Source of the DNA: Candidatus Manganitrophaceae bacterium
Lineage (GTDB): Bacteria; Nitrospirota; Nitrospiria; SBBL01; Manganitrophaceae
Assembly (NCBI GenBank): GCA_016200325.1
Contig: JACQEZ010000011.1
Location: 618,869 to 682,868, forward strand
DNA: 64,000 nt
Direction: 5' to 3'
Below, piece after piece: positions 38,371 through 49,007 of this stretch. The notes under the pieces were generated by a model, which saw only the letters and a list, made by a program, of their open reading frames with translations, was not told where the DNA came from and did not search any database. How positions within the stretch are numbered: the stretch's first letter is position 1; every line of letters begins with the position of its first letter. A program made the position numbers and the translations under genes.

Positions 38371-39390
38371 TTACATAATCAACATTGCATCGCCATAGCT
38401 GTAGAAGCGGTAACGCTCTCGGACGGCCTCTTCATAAACCGAGCGGATCGGCTCGCATCCTGCAAAGGCCGACACCAGCACGAGCAGGGTCGACTTCGGG
38501 AGGTGAAAGTTGGTGATCAAGCCGTCGATCACCTTAAAACGATATCCCGGCGTGATGAACAGCACGGTCTCTCCCTCTCCCGGTTCGACAATGCCGTCGG
38601 GGCGGGCGGCGCTCTCCAGGGCACGGGTGGCCGTGGTGCCGACGGCGACGACTTTGCCGCCGGCTCGACGCGTGGCGGCGATCGCCTCGGCTGTCTCTGC
38701 AGGAATCTGAAACCATTCGCGATGCATCTCATGATCGGAGAGCTGCTCTCCCCGCATCGGCTGAAAGGTGCCGGTGCCGATGTGTAAGGTCACCCTCGCA
38801 ATGCGGATTCCTTTTTGTCGAACCTCTTCCAGGAGCGCTTCGGTGAAATGAAGTCCGGCGGTCGGGGCGGCGGCCGATCCGGGAACCCGCGCGTAGACGG
38901 TTTGATAACGCGCCCGGTCGTCGGTTAGATCGCCGGGATCGCCTTTCCCTCCCCGTTTCTTTACGATATAGGGGGGAAGGGGCATCTCTCCCCATCGCTC
39001 CAGATAGGCATTCAGATCAGAATACCCCTCCGGGAGATCAAAGCAGATCTCTTTGCGCCCCTCTCCGAGATCCCGCGCGACCCGGGCGCTTCCCCCTCCC
39101 GCGAGCGTCAGCGTCGTCGACACCGCGACCTTCCCCCGGACCATTGCTTCCCACACAACGCCGCCGGCCGACACCGGACGCAGCAGCAGCAGCTCGATCA
39201 GGCCACCCGAGGGCTTCCTTACCTGCAGGCGCGCCGGGATCACGCGGGTGTCGTTGAGGATCAACAAATCCGAGGGGCGGAGATATTCCGGAAGTGCCGA
39301 AAAAAGCCGGTGCTCGGTCGTCTCTTTTTTCCGATGGTAGACGAGCAGACGCGATTGATCGCGGCTGGCGACCGGCGCCGCGGCGATCAA
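38371..39390 (-). CDS. queA: tRNA S-adenosylmethionine ribosyltransferase-isomerase
   Basis: QueA builds epoxyqueuosine on tRNA from 7-aminomethyl-7-deazaguanine using SAM. Family motifs include LILNDTRVIPARL, YQTVYARVPGSAAAPTAGLHFTEALL, TLHIGTGTFQP and ITNFHLPKSTLLVLVSAF. The first usable start codon is a TTG (39390) without a ribosome-binding site, and it would remove the family's N-terminal strand. The matching residues (TYDYSLDPSLIAAAP) are encoded in frame up to about 39440, where no ATG, GTG or TTG is available. The protein is otherwise complete. Confidence 0.92.
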   Translation of the reverse strand: MIAAAPVASRDQSRLLVYHRKKETTEHRLFSALPEYLRPSDLLILNDTRVIPARLQVRKPSGGLIELLLLRPVSAGGVVWEAMVRGKVAVSTTLTLAGGGSARVARDLGEGRKEICFDLPEGYSDLNAYLERWGEMPLPPYIVKKRGGKGDPGDLTDDRARYQTVYARVPGSAAAPTAGLHFTEALLEEVRQKGIRIARVTLHIGTGTFQPMRGEQLSDHEMHREWFQIPAETAEAIAATRRAGGKVVAVGTTATRALESAARPDGIVEPGEGETVLFITPGYRFKVIDGLITNFHLPKSTLLVLVSAFAGCEPIRSVYEEAVRERYRFYSYGDAMLIM

Positions 39391-39446
39391 AGATGGATCG
39401 AGGGAATAGTCGTACGTCGCGAGACGCTGTTCGCTTTCTAAAGAAA

Positions 39447-40562
39447 TTATTTTATTTCCTCGTAAGATTGGAGCTGAACGCCTGGGTAGTAATATATCAG
39501 AATCTCTTCAAAATTCAACCCGCTTTCAGCCATCACTTTGGCCCCCCACTGACAAAGGCCGACCCCGTGTCCGTAACCCATTCCGCTGATTTGAATCACC
39601 TTGCCGAACGAATCGAGGGTGAAATGGGTGCTCGGAAGGATCTTATACCCGAGGGCTTTTCGGAGGTCATCGGCTTTGATAACCAGCTCTCCGCCGGAAG
39701 AGAGGATCCGGACGGTCAGGAGGCGTCCGGCGTGGCTCCACTGAAGCGGCGAGACGGTGGCGATGGCGCCGACCGGATAGCCGATTTTTTCGAGCGCCAC
39801 TTCGAGATCCCGAAGCGAGACGGTCCGTCGCCACTGATGGTAAGGGGAATCACGGTCGAGCGGGCAGCTGACCCCTTTGAGGTAGGGGAGCGCGATGTTC
39901 CAGCGCTCGGCGGCATCTTCGGTCGGGCCGGCCGAAGTGGAGTGAAAGAAGGTGAGTGCCAACGCTCCTTCATAAGTGAGCACCTTTCCCTTGGTCTCCG
40001 CAATGGCATGCGCCGCGCGGCGATCGGCCGCCGACTCCCCTTGGTAGACCTGCCCCAAAACGGAATTGACGAGATCGTAATCTTTTCCTTTGCGATCTTC
40101 TCTCTGGTAGAGAGCATACGTCCGCGAGATCACCGCCTGGACCTTGAGCGCTTCGAATGCCCAGTCGGGGGGCATCTCCGCCGGAACGACCCCCTGTAAG
40201 TATCGCTCCAGATCGACCTCGTTGACCACGAGGAGCCCTTCCGGTTTTTTCTTCAGCCGGATCAGTCCATCATAAAGCTGCCGGTTGACGGAGATTTTAC
40301 CCCCGCGTCTTGGAAAGACGAGCAGCTCGCTCTCCAGGCTCTCTTTTCGGTTGACCACCAGGCCCTTCTGAATCCGGATCTCGGCGGAGGTGACCGGATG
40401 GGAGCTGAGAAGCGCGCCGGAAGGGGTCTTGATGAAAAAGCCTTCGCTGGAGGTCAAGAGGACTTGGGAGGTTCCTTCCAGGAGGGCGACGCGGATGATC
40501 TCACCCGCCGACGCGGCGGTTGAAATAAAGAGCGCAAAAAGGAAACCAAGAAGCAGCGGCAT
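39447..40562 (-). CDS. SpoIID/LytB-domain protein
   Basis: This 371-residue protein has a signal peptide (ending ASAGE) and a SpoIID domain: LERYLQGVVPAEMPPDWAFEALKVQAVISRTYAL, TFFHSTSAGPTEDAAERW and GMGYGHGVGLCQWGAKVMAESG. SpoIID-type enzymes are lytic transglycosylases of peptidoglycan stem-less glycans; in non-sporulating Gram-negatives they probably act in cell-wall remodelling. Its ATG shares a base with the stop of the DUF2905 gene (TAATG). queA coding sequence begins right at its stop. Confidence 0.9.
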   Translation of the reverse strand: MPLLLGFLFALFISTAASAGEIIRVALLEGTSQVLLTSSEGFFIKTPSGALLSSHPVTSAEIRIQKGLVVNRKESLESELLVFPRRGGKISVNRQLYDGLIRLKKKPEGLLVVNEVDLERYLQGVVPAEMPPDWAFEALKVQAVISRTYALYQREDRKGKDYDLVNSVLGQVYQGESAADRRAAHAIAETKGKVLTYEGALALTFFHSTSAGPTEDAAERWNIALPYLKGVSCPLDRDSPYHQWRRTVSLRDLEVALEKIGYPVGAIATVSPLQWSHAGRLLTVRILSSGGELVIKADDLRKALGYKILPSTHFTLDSFGKVIQISGMGYGHGVGLCQWGAKVMAESGLNFEEILIYYYPGVQLQSYEEIK

Positions 40563-40777
40563 TACCGTTTGCTCAATAGCCAGAAGATGAGTGAGAGGAC
40601 GACGCTGAGAAGGATGCTGGTGGCGATCGGAAAATAGAAGGTGAAGTTTTTGCGTTGGATCAGAATGTCGCCGGGGAGCCGGCCGAGTCCGGGGATCTTG
40701 CCGGCGAGGAGCACCCCCCCGCCGACGAGGGCAAGGAAGATGCCGAAAAAGATGAGAATGCGACCGAGGTCTGCCAT
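40562..40777 (-). CDS. DUF2905 small membrane protein
   Basis: This 71-residue protein has two transmembrane helices (LILIFFGIFLALVGGGVLLA and FYFPIATSILLSVVLSLIFW) linked by GKIPGLGRLPGDILIQRKN, the signature of DUF2905 proteins. The function is unknown. The ATG follows GGAGGGAG. It lies 12 bp after nadA and overlaps the SpoIID gene by one base. Confidence 0.9.
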   Translation of the reverse strand: MADLGRILIFFGIFLALVGGGVLLAGKIPGLGRLPGDILIQRKNFTFYFPIATSILLSVVLSLIFWLLSKR

Positions 40778-40789
40778 GGCTCCCTCCTT

Positions 40790-41722
40790 TTATCGGACCT
40801 TGCTGATCTCCAGCATCCGATCGATCGCCTGCTTTGCGCGCGCCGCGACGGCCGGGGGAACGGTGACCGGAAACTGCATCTCCTCCAGCGACCAGAGGAG
40901 CTTCTCGAGGTTATTGACCTTCATGTGGGCGCAGTCGCACCACCGGCAGGCCGGAATAAATTCCTTGTCGGGATTCTCCTTCTGGAGGCGGTGGAGAATG
41001 CCGATTTCGGTGGCGACGATCACCTCCTGCCGGTCGAGCTTCCTCGACTCGGTGCAGATGCCGCTGGTAGAGAGAACCTGGTCGGCCAGCGCGCTGACCT
41101 GCGGCGTGCACTCGGGGTGGGCGAGGACCAAGGCATCGGGATGGGCCGCCTTGGCCTCCTCAATCTCCGAGGTCATAATCCGAAAATGGGTCGGGCAGTA
41201 GCCGTTATACAAAATCAGCTTGCGTCCGGTCTGCCGCTCGACGTGCGCCCCCAGATATTGATCGGGTATAAAGATCACCTCCTGCTCTTCCGGGATCGAC
41301 TGAACCACTTTGACCGCATTAGACGAGGTGCAGCAGATGTCCGATTCGGCCTTCACCTCGGCGGAGGAGTTGACATAGCAGACGACCACCGCGCCGGGAT
41401 GTTTCGCCTTCAGCGCCCGGACCTCTTCGGCCGTAATCATCTCCGACATCCCGCAGCCGGCATTTAGGTCGGGGAGGAGGACCGTCTGGTTCGGACAAAG
41501 GACGGCTGCCGTCTCGGCCATGAAGTGGACGCCGCAAAAGACGATGACCTTCGCATCGGTCTGCGCCGCTTTCTGCGACAGCTCGAGCGAATCACCCAGA
41601 AAATCGGCGACATCCTGAATCTCCCCCACCTGATAATTGTGGGCAAGGACGATCGCCTGGCGCTCCCTTTTGAGGCGCTCGATCTTGGAAATGAGCCGTT
41701 TCTCGGTAGTGATCATCGACAT
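40790..41722 (-). CDS. nadA: Quinolinate synthase
   Basis: NadA condenses iminoaspartate with dihydroxyacetone phosphate in NAD synthesis. The 310-residue protein has IVLAHNYQVGEIQDVADF, the 4Fe-4S cysteine motifs VFCGVHFMAETA, CCTSSNA and CRWCDCAHM, and TECTPQVSALAD-type substrate loops. The start at 41722 gives the normal family length; an ATG 28 codons upstream would add unrelated residues. nadB and nadC are not in the window. It lies at the head of the DUF2905-SpoIID-queA-SPOR run. Confidence 0.95.
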   Translation of the reverse strand: MSMITTEKRLISKIERLKRERQAIVLAHNYQVGEIQDVADFLGDSLELSQKAAQTDAKVIVFCGVHFMAETAAVLCPNQTVLLPDLNAGCGMSEMITAEEVRALKAKHPGAVVVCYVNSSAEVKAESDICCTSSNAVKVVQSIPEEQEVIFIPDQYLGAHVERQTGRKLILYNGYCPTHFRIMTSEIEEAKAAHPDALVLAHPECTPQVSALADQVLSTSGICTESRKLDRQEVIVATEIGILHRLQKENPDKEFIPACRWCDCAHMKVNNLEKLLWSLEEMQFPVTVPPAVAARAKQAIDRMLEISKVR

Positions 41723-41901
41723 CGCGTTTTTCCAGGGAAACTTCAGTTTAACATAGGCCCCGGGGGTGATCAAGCCACAAAGCGGGCCGACAAACTGGGC
41801 CGACAACTGGGATTGTCCAGAGGGCTATTCCGAAGGAAGGCCCTTATCGAAATGAGTTTTCTGGATATGAATGTGATTGCAAAAGGGAGGGCGGAAAGCC
41901 T

Positions 41902-42918
41902 TTATTTGATCAGCGCCTCGGCAATCTGCACTGCATTGAGCGCCGCCCCTTTCCGCAGGTTGTCTCCCACGACCCAGAGATTCAGCCCATTCGGGATGGA
42001 GCGGTCTTCCCGGATTCGGCCGACGTAGACGCCGTCTTGGCCGGCGACGTCGAGCGGCGTCGGATAGAGCTTGCGGCCCGGGTCATCCATCACGACGACG
42101 CCGGGAAACTCCGCAAGGAGCGCCCGCGCCTCATTCGGCAACAGCTTCTTCTCGGTCTCGATGTTCACCGCCTCGCAATGCGACCGGAAGACCGGCACGC
42201 GCGTGGTGGTGGCGGTCACCTGGATGGAGGTATCGCCGAGGATCTTTCTCGTCTCGTTGATGATCTTGGTCTCTTCTTCGGTGTACCCGGTGGCCGGATC
42301 GGCGTCCCAATTAACGATGCAATTAAAGGCGATCTGCTGGGGATAGACCTTGCATTCGGCCTCTTGGAAGGTGAGGAGCGCCCGGGTCTGTTCCATCAAC
42401 TCGTCCATTGCTTCTTTGCCGGTGCCGGAGACCGATTGATAGGTGGTGACGACGACCCGCTTGATCCGGGCGGCGTCGTGCAGCGGCTTCAATGCCATGA
42501 CGAGCTGGGCGGTCGAGCAGTTCGGGTTGGCGATGATCCCTTTGTGGTGGGCGAGGGCCTGTCCGTTCACCTCGGGGACGACGAGCGGAACCGCCGGCTC
42601 CATCCTGAAGGCGCTGGAATTGTCGATGACGACCGCGCCGGCTTTGACCGCATAGGGGCTGAATTTTTTTGCCAATTCGCTGCTGGTGGCGCCGAGGACG
42701 ATATCGATGCCGTCGAAGACCGCTTCGGTCAATTTCTGAACGACGATCTCTTTCCCGCGAAAAGAGATCGTCGTTCCGGCCGACCGCTCCGACGCAAAGA
42801 GCTGCAGCTGCTCAATCGGGAACTTCCGCTCCTCCAGAATTTCCACCATCTCCTGTCCGACCACGCCGGTCGCCCCCATGACGGCGACGCGATAGGCCTC
42901 TTTCCTCTGAAGCGCCAT
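41902..42918 (-). CDS. asd: Aspartate-semialdehyde dehydrogenase
   Basis: This 338-residue enzyme has an NADP-binding GATGVVGQEMVEIL motif, the active-site cysteine in NPNCSTAQL, VVVTTYQSVSGTGKEAMDEL, and the catalytic His region in RVPVFRSHCEAVNIE. It reduces aspartyl phosphate to the semialdehyde for lysine, threonine and methionine. It is 14 bp downstream of leuB in the branched-chain operon, an arrangement also common in related bacteria. Confidence 0.96.
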   Translation of the reverse strand: MALQRKEAYRVAVMGATGVVGQEMVEILEERKFPIEQLQLFASERSAGTTISFRGKEIVVQKLTEAVFDGIDIVLGATSSELAKKFSPYAVKAGAVVIDNSSAFRMEPAVPLVVPEVNGQALAHHKGIIANPNCSTAQLVMALKPLHDAARIKRVVVTTYQSVSGTGKEAMDELMEQTRALLTFQEAECKVYPQQIAFNCIVNWDADPATGYTEEETKIINETRKILGDTSIQVTATTTRVPVFRSHCEAVNIETEKKLLPNEARALLAEFPGVVVMDDPGRKLYPTPLDVAGQDGVYVGRIREDRSIPNGLNLWVVGDNLRKGAALNAVQIAEALIK

Positions 42919-42932
42919 TGTCGTTTCCCCCT

Positions 42933-44039
42933 CTATTTCAATGCTTCCAGAACCTGCCGACCCATCTCCCGGGTCCCGATCTTTTGGGTCCCCGGCGTCC
43001 CCTCGGCATAAATGTCGGCCGTCCGATATCCCTGCTCCAGGACGCGCAGCACCGCCGCTTCAATGGCGGCCGCCTCCTTTAAAAGACCAAAAGAGTACTG
43101 CAGCATCATGGCGGCGGAAAGAATGGTCGCAATCGGGTTCGCGATGTCTTTCCCGGCGATGTCGGGGGCGCTTCCATGGATCGGCTCATACATTCCCCGC
43201 AATCCCCCCTTGCCGTCGGTTCGCTCTCCCATGCTCGCCGAAGGGAGCATCCCGATCGATCCGGTGAGCATGGCCGCCTCGTCGGAGAGGATATCGCCGA
43301 AGAGGTTCGTCGTCACAATGACATCAAATTGCTTCGGGTTGCGGATCAGCTGCATCGCGCAGTTGTCGACATACATGTGGCTGAGCGCGACGTCGGAATA
43401 GCTTTTGTGCGTTTCAATCACCACTTTCCGCCAGAGCTCCGTCGCCTCTAGGACGTTTGCCTTGTCGATCGAGGCGACCTTCTTTCGGCGCTTGCGTGCG
43501 ACCTCAAAAGCGACCTTTGCGATCCGAACGATCTCCGGCGTGGTGTAGACCTCGGTATTGATCCCCCGCTCGCCCCCTTCGTATTTCTCGACCCCGCGCG
43601 GCTTGCCGAAGTAGATGCCGCCGGTCAACTCGCGGACGACCATCAGATCGATCCCCTCGATGACCTCCCGCTTGAGGGTGGAGGCATCGGCGAGCATCGG
43701 AAAGAGCTTCGCCGGCCGGAGGTTGGCATAGAGCCCCAGCTTTTCGCGCAGCCCCAAGAGCGCCCGCTCGGGGCGGATCGCATAATCGAGTCCCTCCCAC
43801 TTCGGCCCGCCGACGGCGCCGAGCAAGACCGCATCGGCCTCCAACGCGAGGCGCAACGTCTCCTCGGGAAGGGGCTGGCCGAACCGGTCAATCGCCGATC
43901 CGCCGACGATCGCATTTTGAAATTTGAATTGATGCCCAAAATTTTTCCCGACCGCCTCCAAGACGGCGACCGCTTGGGGAACGATCTCCTGGCCGATTCC
44001 GTCGCCCGGAAGGACGGCAATCTGATACGTTTTTGTCAT
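42933..44039 (-). CDS. leuB: 3-isopropylmalate dehydrogenase
   Basis: This 368-residue NAD-dependent decarboxylating dehydrogenase has the motifs [60 protein letters not shown] and [17 protein letters not shown]. It catalyses the third step of leucine synthesis. It is preceded by leuA at 75 bp. leuC and leuD, which encode the isomerase between LeuA and LeuB, are missing from this operon. Confidence 0.97.
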   Translation of the reverse strand: MTKTYQIAVLPGDGIGQEIVPQAVAVLEAVGKNFGHQFKFQNAIVGGSAIDRFGQPLPEETLRLALEADAVLLGAVGGPKWEGLDYAIRPERALLGLREKLGLYANLRPAKLFPMLADASTLKREVIEGIDLMVVRELTGGIYFGKPRGVEKYEGGERGINTEVYTTPEIVRIAKVAFEVARKRRKKVASIDKANVLEATELWRKVVIETHKSYSDVALSHMYVDNCAMQLIRNPKQFDVIVTTNLFGDILSDEAAMLTGSIGMLPSASMGERTDGKGGLRGMYEPIHGSAPDIAGKDIANPIATILSAAMMLQYSFGLLKEAAAIEAAVLRVLEQGYRTADIYAEGTPGTQKIGTREMGRQVLEALK

Positions 44040-44114
44040 CTCTCAACCTGTCTGTGGGGTGGATAGGGTTTGTTCATTGAATTCTATGAAATCTGGGAAA
44101 TCGGCCGCCGGAAC

Positions 44115-45659
44115 CTAGATCAAACCGACCTTCGGCTCCTTCCCATCGCGCGCGGCCCGCGCGGCGAGTTTATTCAATGCATTCAGATAGGCTTTGGCCG
44201 AAGCAACGATGATGTCGGTGTCGGCGCCGTGGCCGGTGACCGTTTTGCCATTCTCCTCGACCGAAACGGTGACCTCGCCGAGCGCATCGGTCCCGCCGGT
44301 GATCCCCTTGACGTTGTAGGCCAGGAGCCGGCTCTTCGTCTGCGTGATCGCCGCAATGGTGCGATAGGCGGCGTCGACCGGGCCATCCCCTTTGCCGACC
44401 TGCTTCTGAGCCGTCTCGCCGAGGGTCATTTCGACCGTGGCGGTCGGTGTCACATCGCTTCCGCTCTCCACATGGATCGAGAGGAGGCGATAACTTTCGG
44501 AGGGCCGATCCATCTCCTCTGAGATGATGGTTTCGAGATCTTCCTCAAAGATTTCTTTCTTTTGATCGGAGAGGCGCTTGAGCCGCTCGAAGGCTTGGTT
44601 GAGCTCCGTTTCGCTCGGCTGATAACCCATCTCCTCGAGCTTCTTCTTGAATGCATGGCGGCCGGAGTGTTTTCCGAGGACCATGTGGGTCTTCCCCGCG
44701 CCGACCGATTCGGGACGCATGATCTCGTAGGTCATCTTCTCTTTGAGAAGCCCATCTTGATGGATTCCCGACTCGTGGGCGAAGGCGTTGGCGCCGACGA
44801 TCGCTTTGTTCGGCTGGACGAGCATCCCGGTGATTTTGCTGATCAAGCGGCTCGTTTTGGTGATCTCCTCGGTGGTGATCTTCGTGTCAGCGCTGAAGAG
44901 GTCTTTTCGGGTCCGCAGCCCCATCACGATCTCTTCCAACGAGGCGTTTCCAGCACGCTCACCGATGCCGTTGATGGTACACTCCACCTGACCAGCCCCG
45001 GCCAAGACCGCACTCAAGGAGTTCGAGACGGCCAGCCCGAGATCGTTGTGACAGTGGACCGAGATAACCGCTTGATCAATATTAGGCACCCGTTTCCGAA
45101 TCGTCTCAATCAGCCGTCCGAATTCTTGCGGGACCGTATAGCCGACGGTGTCGGGGATGTTCACCGTCTTGGCCCCCGCTGCAATGACTGCTTCCAAGAC
45201 CTCGCAGAGGTAGGTCTCATCCGACCGGGTGGCATCCATCGGGGAGAATTCGACATCTTCCACATAGCCGCGTGCCCGTGACACCATCTCGACCGCCCGC
45301 TTGAGCGCTTCGTCCCGGGTGAGGCGGAATTGATGCTGAAGGTGAATGTCGGAGGTGGAGATGAAGGTGTGTATCCGAACCTTGGCCCCCCCCTTCAACG
45401 CCTCCCACGCGCTGTCAATGTCGGCCGCTTTGGCGCGGGCGAGGCTGCAGATGGTCGGCCCTTCAATCTCGCCGGCGATCTTCCGGATTGCCTCAAAATC
45501 ACCCGGAGAGCTGTAGGCGAAGCCGGCTTCGATGATGTCGACCCCGAGGCGCGCCAGCTGTTTTGCGATCAAGACCTTCTCTTCCACGTTCATGCTGGCG
45601 CCGGGGGATTGTTCCCCGTCGCGAAGGGTTGTGTCGAAAATCTGAATCATCCTGGCCAT
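44115..45659 (-). CDS. leuA: 2-isopropylmalate synthase
   Basis: This 514-residue protein has a DTTLRDGEQSPGASM catalytic start, HCHNDLGLAVSNSLSAVLAGA metal ligands, HESGIHQDG, and a full C-terminal leucine-binding allosteric domain (about 390-510, HVESGSDVTPTATVEM). It joins acetyl-CoA and 2-oxoisovalerate in the first committed step of leucine synthesis and should be feedback-inhibited by leucine. The allosteric domain distinguishes it from short-chain relatives. Its leader holds hairpins described separately. Confidence 0.97.
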   Translation of the reverse strand: MARMIQIFDTTLRDGEQSPGASMNVEEKVLIAKQLARLGVDIIEAGFAYSSPGDFEAIRKIAGEIEGPTICSLARAKAADIDSAWEALKGGAKVRIHTFISTSDIHLQHQFRLTRDEALKRAVEMVSRARGYVEDVEFSPMDATRSDETYLCEVLEAVIAAGAKTVNIPDTVGYTVPQEFGRLIETIRKRVPNIDQAVISVHCHNDLGLAVSNSLSAVLAGAGQVECTINGIGERAGNASLEEIVMGLRTRKDLFSADTKITTEEITKTSRLISKITGMLVQPNKAIVGANAFAHESGIHQDGLLKEKMTYEIMRPESVGAGKTHMVLGKHSGRHAFKKKLEEMGYQPSETELNQAFERLKRLSDQKKEIFEEDLETIISEEMDRPSESYRLLSIHVESGSDVTPTATVEMTLGETAQKQVGKGDGPVDAAYRTIAAITQTKSRLLAYNVKGITGGTDALGEVTVSVEENGKTVTGHGADTDIIVASAKAYLNALNKLAARAARDGKEPKVGLI

Positions 45660-45693
45660 TGGTTTCCCCTCGACGAATGGTCAATAAGCAAAC

Positions 45694-45756
45694 GGCCTTC
45701 ATCCTCAGACGAAGGCCCGCCTCTTTGCATCAGATCCCTATGTAGACAGGGATCAT
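45694..45756 (-). promoter_or_regulatory. Hairpin leader between pssA and leuA, possible attenuator
   Basis: On the minus strand a mini-frame of eight codons (45756-45730, MIPVYIGI) begins two bases after the pssA stop. It overlaps a 6-bp stem (45733-45738/45749-45754). A second hairpin (45694-45700 with 45711-45717, GGCCTTC/GAAGGCC) is followed by GTTTGCTTATTG. This is either the end of the upstream transcript or a leader-peptide attenuator for leuA; half of the mini-frame's residues are Ile or Val. Confidence 0.4.
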
Positions 45757-45758
45757 TA

Positions 45759-46580
45759 TTAATGTTTAAGGATGATCTCCTTGTCCTCGATATCCTCGAT
45801 CTCTTCCGGTGGCGCGCCTGTCTCGGCCGATTTTTTTGAAAAGCGGCGGTAGAGGGCGACGACCGGCCGCTCGGCGATTCCGGAGAGAACGTAGAGGGCA
45901 ATGATGGAGAAGAGCATCACCTGCGGGGCGGTGACGAGCACCAGGCTGACAAGGACGAGGCTCACCAAAAGGCTGAACGGTTTTCGATCGCGGAGATTCA
46001 GCTTCTTAAAGCTCCGATAACGGATGCTGCTGACCATCAAAAAAGCCAAAATATAGGTGAGGCTCAGGATGAGTGCAGGGCGGATCTCTTTCCCGAAATG
46101 AAGGATATAGCTGTCGAGCATGACCGAGGTGGCGATGAGGCTCGCCGCCGCTGGAATGGGGAGGCCGACGAAGTCCTTTGCCTCCGGTCCGGAGACCTGG
46201 ACGTTGAAGCGGGCCAAGCGCAAGGCGCCGCAAACGATGTAGAGAAAGACCGCCACCCAGCCGAGGCGACCGTATCCGCTGAGCGCCCAAGAGTAGATGA
46301 GCAGGCCGGGCGCGACGCCAAAAGAGACCAGATCGGCGAGCGAATCGTATTCGACCCCAAATCGGCTGGTCGTTTTGGTCCAGCGGGCCATTTTACCGTC
46401 GAGCGAGTCAAAGATCGAGGCGGCCAGAATCGCAATGGCGGCCATGCCATATTCCGCGTTGAAAACGGAGATGATCGCGAAGACGCCGCAGAAGAGATTT
46501 CCGCTGGTGAAAAGGTTGGGAACGATGTAAATTCCCTTTCGTTTCAACTCTTTTATCTCCGGCTTTTTTCTCGGATTCAT
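45759..46580 (-). CDS. pssA: CDP-diacylglycerol-serine O-phosphatidyltransferase
   Basis: This 273-residue membrane protein has the CDP-alcohol phosphatidyltransferase motif DGKMARWTKTTSRFGVEYDSLAD (D-G-A-R-G-D-D pattern) and about eight membrane helices. It makes phosphatidylserine for conversion to phosphatidylethanolamine. Its ATG overlaps the psd stop by 4 bp (ATGA), so the two steps are co-expressed. The C-terminus is acidic (EIEDIEDKEIILKH). Confidence 0.95.
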   Translation of the reverse strand: MNPRKKPEIKELKRKGIYIVPNLFTSGNLFCGVFAIISVFNAEYGMAAIAILAASIFDSLDGKMARWTKTTSRFGVEYDSLADLVSFGVAPGLLIYSWALSGYGRLGWVAVFLYIVCGALRLARFNVQVSGPEAKDFVGLPIPAAASLIATSVMLDSYILHFGKEIRPALILSLTYILAFLMVSSIRYRSFKKLNLRDRKPFSLLVSLVLVSLVLVTAPQVMLFSIIALYVLSGIAERPVVALYRRFSKKSAETGAPPEEIEDIEDKEIILKH

Positions 46581-47221
46581 CTTAAGACTCCTATGATGGT
46601 CTCTCCCCCCCGGACCTGTTGTCCCAAGGAGACCTGAACTTCCGTCTCAATCGGAAGGAAGAGATCGACACGGGAGCCGAACCGGATCAGTCCGAATCGC
46701 TCACCGCGATTGAGCGCGCTCCCTTCTTTAATCCAGCAAACGATCCGTCGGGCAATCAGCCCGGCAATCTGGATGCAGACGATCCGCTTTCCAGAAGCGG
46801 TTTCCAACACGACCGCATTTTGCTCGTTCTCCAAGGAGGCCTTGGGAGCGTTGGCGGCGAAGAAGCGGCCGGCGTTGTAGAAGACTCCAATCACCTTGCC
46901 GGCGATCGGGGCCCGGTTTACATGAACATTAAAAATATTCAAAAAAATACTGATCTTGATCGCCGGTTTTTGTAGAAAGCGGCCTTCGTCGGTCTTGGAA
47001 ATATCGACGATCTCCCCATCGGCCGGCGATACCAAAAGCCCCTCATCCTGAGGGATATCCCGATGAGGGTCTCTAAAAAACCAGATGCAAAAGAGGGTTA
47101 CCGCACCGAAGAGCACACCGCCGGCCGTTCCGAGAAAAAGAGCGCCGAGCAGCGTCAGAGCCGCGCCGATGAGGATAAAAATAAACCCTTCTTTTACAAT
47201 AATAAATTGTGTTTCTTTCAT
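46577..47221 (-). CDS. psd: Phosphatidylserine decarboxylase proenzyme
   Basis: This 214-residue short-type PSD has an N-terminal membrane hairpin (IFILIGAALTLLGALFLGTAGGVLFGAVTLFCIWFF) and motifs SPADGEIVDI and NVHVNRAPIAGKVIG. It has the self-cleavage site LIRFGSRVDLFLP, where the Ser becomes the pyruvoyl group. It forms phosphatidylethanolamine from phosphatidylserine. It is placed between ilvC and pssA, as in many delta-proteobacterial and Nitrospirota genomes. Confidence 0.95.
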   Translation of the reverse strand: MKETQFIIVKEGFIFILIGAALTLLGALFLGTAGGVLFGAVTLFCIWFFRDPHRDIPQDEGLLVSPADGEIVDISKTDEGRFLQKPAIKISIFLNIFNVHVNRAPIAGKVIGVFYNAGRFFAANAPKASLENEQNAVVLETASGKRIVCIQIAGLIARRIVCWIKEGSALNRGERFGLIRFGSRVDLFLPIETEVQVSLGQQVRGGETIIGVLR

Positions 47222-47332
47222 TCTTCAGTATCTAACCCGTATTCAGTTTAACCTTACGATGTTTCCCTGGGTTTCTCTCGCCCTTATTTTATGCTTGTAT
47301 GGGCTTTACTCAGCTTGATTCTACCATTTCAG

Positions 47333-47378
47333 AAAAGAAAAATATAGCCGTCGCGCAGGCCGCCGTACACCGACGACT
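47333..47378 (-). terminator. Terminator after ilvC
   Basis: Minus strand: an 8-bp stem including one G-U pair (47371-47378 with 47346-47353) is followed by ATATTTTTCTTTT. It starts seven bases after the ilvC stop and would partly separate ilvBHC from psd-pssA-leuAB-asd. Confidence 0.55.
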
Positions 47379-47384
47379 GAACCG

Positions 47385-48969
<1,585 letters not shown>

Positions 48970-49007
48970 GAACCCTCAGTGGTAGATCAAACCGAACAAA
49001 GTAAAGA

